Shown: one piece after another, positions 34,653 through 46,215 of the stretch
Position numbering within the stretch: the first letter of the stretch is position 1
Layout: every line of letters starts with the position of its first letter
Assembly (NCBI RefSeq): GCF_000001735.4
Contig: NC_003074.8
Span: 12,896,101 to 12,960,100 of the forward strand
From: Arabidopsis thaliana
Lineage: Eukaryota; Streptophyta; Magnoliopsida; Brassicales; Brassicaceae
Length of the DNA stretch: 64,000 nt
Direction of reading: 5' to 3'
Position numbers and translations under genes: made by a program
The notes under the pieces: generated by a model
Told to the model about the DNA's origin: nothing
Database searches by the model: none
What the model saw: only the letters and a program-made list of their open reading frames with translations

Positions 34653-36920
34653 ATGGATGGGGCCATGGCTACGACTTACCTTACTGATGTTAAGCCCTTC
34701 AAGAACAGCTAGCGTGTGCAAATCAAAATTCTCAACACCTCGAAACAGCCACATCCTAGTCAGGAGAAACACTCGAAATGGTACTAGCTGATCAAAGGGT
34801 ACGTTCATGGTATTGCCATATTTAAAAAGTTCATCTTAATTTTATATATACTTCTTGATGATAAATTAGAATATTGTGTTTCAGGGATGCAAGATTCACG
34901 CAAGTGTGAAAAAGTATGTAAGGCACATTGCGCTTGATCAGTGGAGAGTTTTTGGGTCAAGTCAGGGGACAATTCTGGGTGACTGATCATCAGTTCAAGA
35001 TGGCTTTTGTTAACCATACATTTGTCTCAGCATGTGTTTCCATTTCTGATGATGCTTACTTGTCATTACCCAAGTTTCAATCCATCATTGTTGGTGAATT
35101 GAATCCATTCTATTTGGTTGGTAAGTATTTTCTTAATAATATAGTCTGCTAAACTAAATATTGATCATGTTATCATTGGATATAAGACAAACATATTCAT
35201 TGACAACGTGATTGTCAACAACAAATCAACAAAGAAGCTCGAATTGGAGCTGAGGAACGAAATGTATGTAAATAGTTTTGTTTATTTTTTTGGTTTAAAT
35301 ATTACTTCTGTCTAAATACTGTAAAATGGTTTTTAATTAAAGGAATGATCTCATGCCATGTACTTTGTGGGAAAAATTTGTTGATCAAGTAAGTCAAGCA
35401 CGTGCGAATTCAAGTGGTGAGATTGTTGTTTGCCTAATTAGGTTTGCCAAGATCAGTACTTTCAGAAGTCATAACTAAACAACTATCTTCAATCGATTTA
35501 CTAATGTTTATGAAGAAAATTTTACCTTTACCATGTTTTACATTTTCATTTCATATGTAACAGGGGAGAACCAGTTTACAAATGCTTTTGATGCTTCAGT
35601 TTTTGTCATTAATCCAGAGTATTTAGAGTGGAAAGTTTTTAAAAACAGTTAATCACTATACTATGTGTTTTTCTTATAAAAATGATATCCACATCTAAGT
35701 ATACTTAAGTTGGTGATTTCATGGTCTTGTGGTAAATACAGTTTGCCAAAGGATGGTCTTGAACTCACAATTGCCGAGACCAAACCAAAGCTAGAATTGT
35801 CTGTTCGAAGTGATGATTACTTCGAGCACTATCCTACAAAAACTCAATAGCCTGCTTACTTGATTTCACTAAGGTAGACAGATTAACTATTATTTTGTTT
35901 AAAGTTACTTTGGAATTAAGATTCTATCAAATGATTTTCTAATACTTTTGCATGTATTCAGGCTCATATATGCAAGATAATGTGCACTATCTTTAAAATA
36001 GATGGTGATATGGGTTGGTTTTATGTTGGATGGAAGAAATGCAACAAGAAAGTTGAGATGAACAAGAATAACGATACCACCATTGCTGTTAAACTAAAAA
36101 AAAGCCTACCTTCTCGTGTCCTAAATGCAACCTTAACATAACACAAGTGATTCCAAAGTTTGTGGTCTCATTCCTGTTTAGGACATTTCGTTCTTAATCA
36201 TACAGTTTACGGTGATTAAGAAACTAAATAACCAAACATTTGGTTAAAGGTTTAAGTTGCATGTTGGAGTCATGGATCATACATGAGATATTAAATGTAT
36301 TATGTTTGATGGAGCTACCACATAGATTGTTGGTTATTCAGCATATGATCTTCTAGATGGCGTATATGATGATGATGTGAGTAATAACAATACAAAAAAA
36401 GATTGTCATTTTAAAATTTTATCATTAAGTTTTTATATTGTGTCATTTATAATTCAAATGCAGGATCTTGAAAAACTGCCTCCTTCTATCAAGAACTTTG
36501 TTGGAAAAACATTTCAGCTACTTGTTTGTGTTGAGAATGACAATTTTTCTGGATGTAATGATACCTACAAGGTTGGTAAGGTGTTGACAATGTGAAGATT
36601 GAGGATCACAATGATTCAGAAGAGACAATCAATCTTTCTCAGCTCATCTCAGGTAGTGAGGTTGAACTCTATTTCGATTGTGTTTTGTACTACATATTAT
36701 AACTATTTACTGGAACTTTTAATCCTTTCAAGCAATGTACCTGCTCACTATCAGCAGTGAAGGTAGTGAAATGTCAGTATCTGGCATGACTACTCTATCT
36801 TCCAAGAGAGTTGTGGAGGATACATAAGTGGAGAGATGTTCCACAACCAAGAAGACATGCTTGAAACCAATAAAGTTGGAGAAACTTGATGGTAACAACG
36901 AGATAGAGCTTGGAAAGTGA
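34653..36920 (+). pseudogene. RPA1-like OB-fold protein, full-length pseudogene (copy 2)
   Basis: The start at 34653 gives MDGAMATTYLTDVKPFKNS, then KIHASVKKYVRHIALDQWRVF (near 34885), the DUF223 segment FVNHTFVSACVSISDDAYLS (near 35005), CTLWEKFVDQ (near 35360), SLPKDGLELTIAETKPKLEL (near 35740), a zinc ribbon with FYVGWKKCNKKVEM (near 36020), and GKTFQLLVCVENDNFSGCND (near 36500). The tail CLKPIKLEKLDGNNE is followed by a stop at 36920. It has the same architecture as the copy at 31890 but also keeps the first OB fold. Stops and frameshifts occur throughout (for example near 34703). The two form a tandem family pair on the same strand, so local duplication or joint transport by a Helitron is likely. 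Confidence 0.78.
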
Positions 36921-37255
36921 TAACTAGGTTTTTACGCCTACCTATGGTCTGAAGTGTGGTGTGTTCAGTTCAATTCCCCTTACACACTAACATGTCGATG
37001 CAGCTATAGGGGGTGTCAATCCAGTCCACTGTTATTGCTAGCAATTAAGATGCATACAGAAGCAACTATGTCAAGCCAGATTATAATGATGGTGGGTTTC
37101 TAGTAACAATCCTAAATCAAGATTCAAACAACTAAAATGAGAATTTATGTTACTGATGATGAAGATTCAGAGGAGAACATAAGATTGGCTGAGGAGTATG
37201 TTAGGGAGCAAGAAATAAACGCCATCAATCTCTCTCTAGCCAAGGCAGAACCGAG
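36921..37255. other. Junction between RPA-like copy 2 and the Tat element
   Basis: No gene is identified. Near 37138-37255 an open stretch (VTDDEDSEENIRLAEEYVRE) may be a fragment of another RPA-family tail or of the upstream gag; I cannot decide. No LTR or primer site is visible, so the gypsy element is truncated at its 5' side. Confidence 0.4.
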
Positions 37256-38450
37256 ATGAAGCTTGTGCGATCGCAGATGCATAGCGCAGTCTCCTCGGCT
37301 CCAAACATCGATTGGATTCCGGAAGAGTCTCGCAACACACCTTTCACTCGCAAGATCTCCAACACTAAAAATCGAATACTTCAACGGGTCTTTCGACCCA
37401 AAGGGTCATTTGAAGTCTTTTATAATCTCTGTGGCCCGAGCTAAGTTCAAGCTTTATGAGAGAGATGCGGGTCTCAGTCATCTGTTTGTCGAGCATCTAA
37501 AGGGGCCGGCGTTGGATTGGTTCTCGAGACTTAAAGGGAATTCTGTAGAAAGTTTCCAGGAGCTCTCAACCCTTTTCCTCAAGCAGTATTCAATGTTGAT
37601 TGATCCGGGCACTTCGGACGCCGACCTTTGGTCACTATCTCAGCAGCCAAATGAGCCACTCAGAGATTTCCTCGCGAAATTCAGATCTACCCTAGCCAAG
37701 GTCGAAGGATTTAACGACATTGCGGCTCTCTCCACCTTGAAAAACGCATTATGGTACAAATCTGAATTCCAGAAGAAATTAAATTTATCAAAACAACAGA
37801 CGATCCGAGACACTCTGCACCGGGCCTCAGACTACGTTTCCCACGAGGAAGAGATGGAGTTGCTATCGAAAAGGCACGAGCCGTCGAAGCAAACATCCCG
37901 GGATGACAAATCCCAACCTGGCGTTCCGAGCCCGAAAAAGGGCGCTCAAGGCGGGACCTTCGTACATCACGAGGAACAAAATTTCTCCAGAGCCCATAAT
38001 TACCAAGCTGATACGCCCCGGGGAAGAGGAGGAGGCCGAGAAAGAGTCTTATACTTGGACCAAAGACCAACCTATAGGAAACGAGCAGGAATATTGCAAA
38101 CTGCACAAAAGCTACGGTCATCAAACTTCCAGGTGTCGTAGCCTCGGGGCAATATTTGCAGCCAAGTTCCTAGCTGGTGAAATTGGTGGTGGCCTCTCCA
38201 TCGAGGACTTGGAAGCAGAGAAGGCAAGAGCTGAGCAAGTGAACGTTGTGGCAAACCCCAAACAGGCGCCTGTTGCATCGAAACCTGAAGGGCCAAAGAG
38301 AGGTCGGGGCGATCGCGAGGCGGACAACGACGAACTAGAAACTGGTCGGGAAAGAATCTTTATAATAATGGGAGGCTCGACATTTTGTCAAGACACGACA
38401 GCCTCTATCCAGGCCTATCAAAGGAAGGCCGATTCGAATTGTAACTAGGT
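37256..38450 (+). pseudogene. Tat-lineage Gag pseudogene
   Basis: From 37256 the reading MHSAVSSAPNIDWIPEES shifts frame near 37370 into EYFNGSFDPKGHLKSF, then the retrotransposon gag domain (LFVEHLKGPALDWFSRL, SFQELSTLFLKQYS, LRDFLAKFRSTLAKVEGF) to about 37880. A second frameshift near 37950 leads to a basic tail with a knuckle-like motif YCKLHKSYGHQTSRC (near 38090), as in Tat Gag. The intact protein forms the particle and packages RNA. At least two frameshifts separate the parts. Confidence 0.8.
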
Positions 38451-38559
38451 TCGACCATTCAACGGACCAGATGATGAAGTAACTTTTCACGAGAGTGAGA
38501 CGAACGGTTTGGATCGACCGCACAATGACCCCTTGGTCATAACACTTACTATCGGGGAT

Positions 38560-41500
38560 TTTGACGTCGAGTGAGTTTTAGTTGATATAGGAAGCACGTT
38601 GGATATCATTTTTCACGCAACCCTGCAAGAGATGAAGGTTGATATGACGCAAATCATATCGACTCCAAGGCATGTACTCTGTTTTTCCGGCGAGACCACT
38701 ATGACCCTCGGCATCATCAATTTACCAGTTCGAGCCGGAGGAATTACGAAAATCATCGATTTTTCAGTCACAGACCAGCCAACTGTCTATAACGCAATTA
38801 TAGGCACTCCATGGCTAAATCAGTTCCTAGCCGTCGCCTCGACTTATCATCTCTGCCTAAAGTTCCTGACAAACAACGGTGTGAAGACCATCTGGGAAAT
38901 CAGAAGAATGCTAGGATGTGTTTCATGGCAGCGCACAAGCTCAGGAATCCCGTCACTGAGTCGACAGCCGATGCCGAACACAAAAAGGTGAAGCTAGGCC
39001 GAGCTGAAGAAAAAGTTATCCTGCAGTTTTAGCAATTAAAGATTGACGAGGCTCGGGAAGCAAAGAAACCTATTTCTGATCTTGTGATCTCCATTTGCCT
39101 CGACGATAAGAAGCCCAAACAATGTGTGGAGATTTGTGGAGACTTAGGCGAAGAGCTAATAGCAGAGCTGATTACCTTTCTCAGAGATAACGTCAACACC
39201 TTCGCCTGGTCGCCAGAGGATTTACCTGGAGTGAGTGTTGAAATCGTATCACACGAGATCAACGTTGATCCGTCGTTTAAACCGGTAAAGCATAAGAGAA
39301 GAAAGTTGGGACGGGAACGTGGCGAAACTGTGAAAGCGAAGTTGAAAAATTGCTGAAAATTGGATCCATCACCGAGGCGAAATACCCCGACTGGCTCGCA
39401 AATCTAGTCTTGGTAAAAAAGAAAAACGGCAAATGGAGAGTCTGCGTTGACTTCACCGATTTGAACAAAGCTTGTTCGAAGGATAGTTTCCCATTACCAC
39501 ATATCGATCGCATCGTTGAATCAACCTCGGGGAACAAATTGCTATCGTTCATGGACGCCTTCGCTGGATATAACCAAATAATGATGAACCCTGAGGACCA
39601 GGAAAAAATGGCGGTCTATACTAAGCAAGGCCTTTTCTGTTACCAAGTGATGCCATTCAGACTTAAAAACGTCGGGGTGACTTATCAGCGTTTCGTCAAC
39701 AATATCTTTGCCTTACAAATCGGAAAGACGATGGAAGTATACATTGACGACATGTTGGTAAAGTCTATGAAAGAAGACGAACATACAGCTCACCTGCACG
39801 AATGTTTCCAGCAGCTCAACCTCTATAACGTCAAGCTTAATCCGGCCAAGTGCCGCTTCAAGGTAAGGTCTGGTGAGTTCTTGGGATATCTAGTTACACA
39901 TCGCGACATCGAGGCAAACCCGAAGCAAATCAAAGCACTTTTAGGAATGGCATCACCTCAAAACAAGCGCGGAGTGTAGTGCTTAACTGGAAGGGTCGCA
40001 ACCCTTAATCGATTCATCTCCCGGTCAACTGACAAATGCCTGGCCTTTTACGACGTGCTTCGGGAAAACAAAAAGTTTGAATGGACGGCTCGGTGCGAGG
40101 AAGCTTTTTAAGAACTTAAGAAATATCTAGCGAGCCCAACAATCCTTGCCAAACCTGTGATCAGAGAACTGTTCTACTTGTATGTCGCCGTATTGGACAC
40201 TTCGATCAGCGGAGTTTTAGTCCGAGAAGACAGAGGCGAACAAAAACCCATTTTTTATGTTTCGCAGACATTTACCGGCGTGGAATCTCGCTATCCGCAA
40301 ATGGAAAAACTCGCCTTAGCAGTCGTTATGTCGGCTCGGAATTTACGACCGTGGTACTGGGATCTATGCCGCTCAACGCCATCCTACATAGTTTGAGTCA
40401 GTGGGGTCGTTTGGCTAAATGGGCGATCGAACTCAGTGAGTATGACATCGAATATCATAACAAGACGTTCGCGAAGTCCCAAATCCTAACTACCCATGAA
40501 AGAAGCTCGGGAAAATCCGCTTGACACAACTTGGCTCCTACGTGTCGATGGCTCGTCATCAAATCAAGGTTCGGGTGTGGGCATCCTTCTCACTTCACCC
40601 ACAAGCAAGGTTCTCGAGCAGTCTTTCAGGCTAAATTTCGAAGCAACCAACAACGTAGCCGAGTACGAAGCGCTCGTGGCCGGGCTAAAATTAGCCCATG
40701 GCTAAAATTGCAAAAAAAAGGACTTTTTGTGAATCTCAACTCGTCGCAAATCTGTTCAACAGGGAATACACTGCTCGCGATGAAAGAATGGAAGCTTATC
40801 TCGCTCATGTCCAAGATCATGCGAAGTAGTTCGACGAGTTCGAACTAACAAGAATTCTAGGAGGCGAAAACACATCGGCTGATGCTCTAGCTGCTCTGGC
40901 CTCAACGTCAGGTCCGAACCTGAGGAGAGTCATTCCAGTTGAATTCATTGAGAAACCTAGCATCGTGCTCGAAAAAGACGAACAGGCCTTCCCCGTACAT
41001 AATGCCGCGAATTATGAGGGCATTTTGGAACCAAATGACAGCTAAGACTTAGGTTGCGACTCCGAGTGGATAGGACCCATTAGAAGTTACATATCCGAGG
41101 GGAAAGTGCCCTGCGATAAATGGGAAGCTCGAAAACTAAAAACTCAGGCTGCACGCTTCGTCCTAATCGAGGAAAAGTTATTCAAGTGGCGTCTGTCCAG
41201 ACCACTAATGACCTGCGTAGAAAAAGAAGCGGCTCGTAAGATCATGGAAGAAAACCACGGAGGCTCATGCGAAAATCATTCTGGAGGAAGAGCCCTGACC
41301 ATCAAGATAAAACGCCACAGTTAATTCTGGCCGACAATGATCAAGGACTGCGAAAAGTACTCTAGACGATGCGAAAGATGTTATAGGCATGCACCCACAA
41401 TCCATCAACCAGTCGTGCTCCTTTCATTGATCGCGTCGCCATATCCATTCATGGGTCGGTTGATGGACATCATCGGCCCCATGGATGCCTCGAAACAGAA

Positions 41501-41668
41501 CAAATTAGTCCTCGTCTTAACCGATTACTTCTCTAAATGGGTAGAGGCCGAATCATACGCCAGCATCAAGGACGCTCAGGTCAAGTCGTATGGAAGATTA
41601 TTTTATGTCGCCACGGGATCCCTTACGAAATTGTCACGGACAACGGCTCACAGTTTATATCGGCTCGT
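38560..41668 (+). pseudogene. Tat-lineage Pol pseudogene: PR-RT-RH-aRH-INT (5' part)
   Basis: Protease: VDIGSTLDIIF near 38580 (active-site region D-I-G, where D-S/T-G is expected). RT: KKKNGKWRVCVDFTDLNKAC (39415), LPHIDRIVESTSG, MPFRLKNVGVTYQRF, and catalytic VYIDDMLVKS near 39740, to about 39980. RNase H: AVLDTSISGVLVREDRGEQK (40170) with YPQMEKLALAV. Second RNase H: LRVDGSSSNQGSGVGILL (40530) with EYEALVAGLKL. Integrase: zinc-finger histidines in NHSGGRAL (41277), CEKYSRRCERC (41350), and the first catalytic aspartate in LMDIIGPMDAS (41462). Sequence ends at DNG-like codons near 41640 where the Athila LTR begins. Stops include 38448, 38574, 39030, 39979 and 40110. Confidence 0.85.
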
Positions 41669-42769
41669 TGATATAACCCTATTTTTACTGCTTTTAGCTA
41701 TGATTTAGGTATAGGTTTTAGAGTCCTTTTGTTATTTCTAGATTCTTTTCTAGTTGTTTTCAGGTCTTTATATGTTTGGGATGCATTTAGAGATTCTGGA
41801 GCATTCTGGAGCAAAACAAACAACTTAAGTTGCAAATGCAGTTCGCAGACAAAAATCTGCGTAGGTGTCGAACGACACCACCCCTGGTGTCGAGCAACAC
41901 CAATACCTGACGGCAATTCGAAGACGCAACTTATTGATGTTTTGAAGATTTCCAAATTTGGCTCAGAACTTTCTCTTATTTCTAAAGAAGATCCATCACG
42001 GTTTTAGGTCATATATATAATTTTAAAGGTCATTGTTTAGACTTAAGCTTGGAGAGGTTATTCTCCTCATCTCTTTTGTACTTTGGGAGCAAAACCCTTT
42101 GGAGACTCCCTTTGGAGAAGATCTTCTTTACTCTTTCTCTTGCTATTATTAATTTCCTATTCAGACTATGATTTGTGTTTCTTTGATCATGTCTGAGTAA
42201 TCCACTTGTAGGGGCAGGGTTTCTCATTAGGGATTCATATGGTTTAGTAGATCACCCCTCTACTAGGTTATCTGTAGAATTCTTCATCTTTAATTGTTCT
42301 TAATGCTAGATCTAGATTGATCCCCTAGAACTTGTATCCAGACAATAGATATGCCCACCATAGGTATCTATAGTTGGATCTATTATTTGATGAGGCTGGT
42401 TTATAGGTGTGTAATAAGAATCGGCCTATCTACTAAGGTGAACAATTGAACTCGTTTAGAATGCATGTTTAGGTTATAGATCTCTCGGCTTCTCCGGTTA
42501 TTTTAGCTGTAGGCATAGGGAGTTTCGCGGAACATCACCAGTTATTCCATAATTAGAGTTTGAGTTTAAGAATAATTCGATAACAACCTAGCGATTATTT
42601 GATCTACCAACCAATAGTTTCCTGAGAATACCCTAAGTCTGACGTTTTTACTTTCTTGTTTTACAACCTCACAATCTGCTATTCTTTCCTTTTGTTTCTT
42701 TTTATTTTCATTACTATCTTACTTAGCTTAATTCAAAACCTTGGTCTATTGTGTGATCCGAGAGCTTAA
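41669..42769 (+). repeat. Athila-type LTR, 3'-truncated
   Basis: Begins TGATATAACCCTATTTTTACTG. A GTGTCGAACGACACC palindrome lies near 41866. It contains a TATATATAA box near 42013 and a pyrimidine-rich stretch. Its last ~80 bases, present in the LTR at 44146-44513, are replaced at 42770 by internal sequence. Confidence 0.8.
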
Positions 42770-44145
42770 CCACTTGGGTGTCGATCGACACCAGTACCAA
42801 CTTGAGGAAGCGTTGACGTTTGACAGAGAAAAATTGATCGAGATTGACAGAGCAGGATAAATACCAGACAGTAGTGTCGACCGACACTCACCTAGTGTCA
42901 ATCGACACTGGACGCAAAGTGCATCAATCAGCCTTGACTTTCCACCTGTTGCCGAACTAGTCTACACACCTGAAATTCTCTGTCCATTGCCTCAACAGTA
43001 TATGCAAGGGATTTAGGAGGAGCACTGCAAGGCTCCACAGAATCAGGGAGACAAAAGGAAGACAATTATCGTCTTAGAACAGATTTCAGAGCTGACTTGT
43101 CGACAAGGTAAGGGAAGACAAGTTGTAGGACGGGTGTCGATCGACACCACCAAGAGTGTCGATTGACACCCATCACTGGTTGAAGCAGAATCCTCTCCGA
43201 TAGCTATTTTTCCAGCTGGGATCAATGCTTTAAGTCCAAGTTCTACTGTCACGTCACCCATTGCACCTCTCATACTTCATCTACCTCCTAAACGGCTATG
43301 GTACTCATCTCCTCCTCCTAAACCTCTTGATTTCATCAAAAATACTGTTTTACGGTTAAGCAAGCTACGAGTTTCTCGTCGAGCGCTTGTTCTTTCTTTT
43401 GATGATTGTGCAGGAAAAATGAGTATTCCACCCATACCTGAGTCCCACCTTGCTGATGCTCCTCTCTTCCTAGATAAACCTCACGCGCTAACTGTTAAAC
43501 GCCAGCATGGATGATGAGAGGTCTTTCTCCGCGATATTTATTACCACCATCTGATCCACTTGATCCCCATACTCCATCAAAGTCAAGCTATTGACTATAA
43601 ACAAGCGCTTAGTGGGAGGCAACCCACTAGTATGGTTTATTTTTCTTTTTCTTTTTCTTTTATTTTACGTTTTTCTTTTTCTTTTTTTCGCTTACTCGGA
43701 TTTGAATGCCACTAGGGACAGTGTCATTTAAGTCTGGGGGAGTCGCTTACTAACTACATTTTTCTTTGTTTACTCTCTAAAAAGAATAAGTCTGGGGAGA
43801 GAAAGAACACCAAAGCAAAAAAAAAAAAAAAGAATGGTCGATTTATCATGGTATAGTACATAAATGTAGAAGGATCTTGAATGTTAGCTTGTTGATAAGA
43901 TCCAGCGATGAAAGCCTGGTAGATATAGTTGTGGAACTTAGGTATGGTATCTAGAATGTTGTGTAAGCTTGCAGAGACGTACATGTTGTTTAGGATTTGA
44001 TTAACTGCTAGACATATGGATTTGGTTAGGATGATCAAGGCAATAAGCTCGAGATTGTTGGGAGTTCTAGTGTTTTAAAACCTTTTCCACGGGTTCGGCT
44101 TTTGTGTTTTGCTTGATGGCAAGCAAAAGCTAAGTCTGGGGGAGT

Positions 44146-44513
44146 TGATATAACCCTATTTTTACTGCTTTTAGCTATGATTTAGGTATAGGTTTTAGAG
44201 TCCTTTTGTTATTTCTAGAGTCTTTTCTAGTCTTTTTCAGGTCTTTACATGTTTGATATGCATTTGGAGATTATAGAGCATTCTGGAGCAAACCAGACAA
44301 CTTAAGTTGCAGATGCAGTTCGCAGACCAAAATCCACGTAGGTGTCGAACGACACCACCCCTGGTGTCGAGCGACATCATTACTATCTTACTTAGCTTAA
44401 TTCAAAACCTTGGTCTATTGTGTGATCCGAGAGCTTTGTGGAATTCGACCCTTAAGTGCTACAATTGATCTCTTGTTTGAGAGAGTGGTCTTAAGGCAAT
44501 TTGACTTATATCA
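44146..44513 (+). repeat. Athila-type LTR with internal deletion, followed by PBS
   Basis: The first 230 bases match 41669-41905; the sequence then jumps to the equivalent of 42705. It ends ATATCA, after which the primer-binding site TGGCGCCGTTGCC begins at 44518. Because a purine tract precedes it and a primer site follows it, it serves as 3' LTR to one internal region and 5' LTR to the next. Confidence 0.8.
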
Positions 44514-44685
44514 AATTTGGCGCCGTTGCCGAAGTTCTCTACGATTCACCATTAGATTAGGATTAGAATTTTGTCTAAGCTTTTATTTTTTATTTTTTCT
44601 TTTTATTTACTTAGTCTTTCTCTTTTCTTTTTCTTGTGTGTTTCAGGTGTTTGTCTAATCACAGAACCAGGACCAAACGAGAAAC

Positions 44686-45019
44686 ATGAACGAGAGTAAG
44701 ATTGCTGGGATCATGGCTAAGCTGAACGCGATCCACAATCAACTTGTGGAGGATGTCGATTATGTTCATAGCAGAGATTTTCCGAATCAGAGATTTGATC
44801 ACCAACAAGGCTACATAGGTTCCTATGGGAATGGTCCAACGAGCTACACTCAGAATTCTCAATTCTAGCAACCGCTTCAGAATAGCAATAGTTTCAGCTT
44901 CACAAGAAACTATGATCTTGCTTCTTACCAAGCCCCCCCCCCCTCCACCTGCACCTAGAAGCAAGATCGAATCATTGAAGGAACATATTCTCGAAGGTCA
45001 AAAGAGGATCTTAGAGTGA
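44686..45019 (+). pseudogene. Athila-type Gag fragment
   Basis: The start at 44686 gives MNESKIAGIMAKLNAIHNQL, then an asparagine/tyrosine/glutamine-rich stretch (YIGSYGNGPTSYTQNSQF). After a stop (44866) and a frameshift comes a proline run (PPPPPPAPRSKIES) and an amphipathic segment. This resembles the central low-complexity part of Athila ORF1; the rest of gag and all of pol are missing. Confidence 0.45.
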
Positions 45020-45690
45020 CCTATCCCTAGATGGAATGAAAGCAGCCTCACTACTTCTGGCATGCTGCTTCAGTGGAAAGTGAGTATGAGTTAGTGAAGA
45101 TTGAGGAAAGTGACGATTTTGAAGTTGTAGAGGCAGTGTCGAACGACACCACCCTTGGTGTCTATCGACACCATCACATATATACGAGACATAAGGCTGT
45201 GATGAAGCAAAATCGACCATGCTCGACATTGATCTCCAGAATCGCTCGACACAAATTAGTAGTGTCGACCGACACCACCTGGGTGTCGATCGACACCAGT
45301 ACCAACTTGAGGAAGTGTCGACGTTTGACAGAGCAGAATCGACCGAGATGGATAGAGCAGGATCAATACCAGGCAGTAGTGTCGACCGACACTCACCTAG
45401 TGTCAATCGACACTGGACACAGACTTCACCAATCAGCCTTGACTTTCCACCTGTTGCTGAACTAGTCTACACACCTGAAATTCCTTGTCCATTGCCTCAA
45501 CCGTATTTGCAAGGGATTCAGGAGGAGGACTGGAAGGCTCCACAGAATCAGGGAGACAAAAAGGAAGACAATTATCGTCTCAGAACAGATTGGATGTGCC
45601 AAGTCTGCGTCGGAGCCTATCTCCTGAAAACGAGCAGGATAATACTCAAAGAATGCTTGACAAGTTAGATCAGATCGATGAAAGAAGAGA

Positions 45691-45866
45691 TTCAGCCCTG
45701 GTGTGACTACAAAATTACCAAAATGAAATGGCTCGGGGCAAACAGGGAAGGACCATACCTAATTTTGAGAGTCGTCCGACCCGGTGTCTACGAACTCGCC
45801 GACTTAATTGGCAAAGCCATTCCAAGATCCTGGAATGCCATGCACCTCAGGAAATACTATAACTAA
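45691..45866 (+). pseudogene. Tat integrase C-terminus, right of the Athila insertion
   Basis: Reads KMKWLGANREGPYLILRVVR, then PGVYELADLIGKAIPRSWNA and ends MHLRKYYN before a stop at 45864-45866. This is the chromodomain-like GPY/F end of gypsy integrase; the motif GPYLI is visible. The same segment occurs in reverse at about 47620-47790 in the second Tat copy. Confidence 0.8.
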
Positions 45867-46215
45867 ATCTAAGAAGCATGAACTTGAACTACGAGGTGGC
45901 TTGATCCCTGAAAAGGGTACGTAGGCAACTCGTCTTCGGATCGGGTCGCAACCGAAAAGTTTCACCCAAAAAGAAGTCCAGTTTGCTCACAATGGCTCGT
46001 AATCAATAAAACGGTTCGGGTTTTAAAGAATGACTCAGTTATTCTACGATTCGGCATCATATAAGGAAAAAATTGGACTTATAATAAAGAGTCAGAAACT
46101 TGATCTTCATAAAAATGTGGATAAAGTCGTCCAGGCATAAGTTCTACAAAAAATGGATAAAGCCTTCCAGGCACAAACACTAAAACAAGATAAAAAATAA
46201 CGGAGTCCCGCCTCG
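45867..46215 (+). other. 3' untranslated region of the first Tat element
   Basis: Non-coding tail containing AAGGGTACGTAGGCAACTCG (near 45916), whose inverse is at about 47545-47575 in the second Tat copy. It leads into the region with the antisense ORF. Confidence 0.6.

Larger units (their letters stand above)
42770..45420. repeat. Dispersed GTGTCGATCGACAC palindromes
   Basis: A 14-bp palindrome GTGTCGATCGACAC and one-base variants recur in pairs: near 42779, 42873, 42896, 43136, 43157, 44342, 44363, 45138, 45159, 45261, 45281, 45379 and 45399, plus 41866 and 41888 in the LTR and 22880 in the remnant. Pairs are spaced about 20 bases apart (centre to centre). In all of them the CGACAC half is better kept than the centre. 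Confidence 0.85.
41669..45690 (+). mobile_element. Athila-type element(s): LTR-internal-LTR-internal, non-autonomous
   Basis: LTRs start TGATATAACCC at 41669 and 44146. The first (to about 42769) is followed by a shortened internal region (to 44145) ending in the purine tract AAGTCTGGGGGAGT. The second (44146-44513) has lost about 800 bp internally, but it keeps its 3' end and is followed by the primer site TTTGGCGCCGTTGCC (44516-44530), the tRNA-Asp type typical of Athila. A second internal region follows, up to 45690, and is 3' truncated. The two internal regions match (42780-43080 and 45281-45580). The arrangement suggests recombination between neighbouring copies. There is no pol; the element is inserted in the Tat integrase. 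Confidence 0.8.
37256..46215 (+). mobile_element. Ty3/gypsy Tat-lineage retrotransposon, truncated and interrupted
   Basis: The order gag, protease, RT, RNase H, a second (archaeal-type) RNase H and integrase reads on the plus strand. The dual RNase H is the mark of the Tat lineage. The 5' LTR and leader are absent. At 41669 an Athila-type structure interrupts the integrase, and the element resumes at about 45691 with the integrase C-terminus; the intervening integrase sequence is lost. All frames are broken by stops and shifts. Confidence 0.85.

Noticed and set aside
37711..38124. Minus-strand open frame of 137 codons over the Tat gag
   Set aside because: Antisense shadow of the gag coding region; no domain and GC pattern set by the plus strand.
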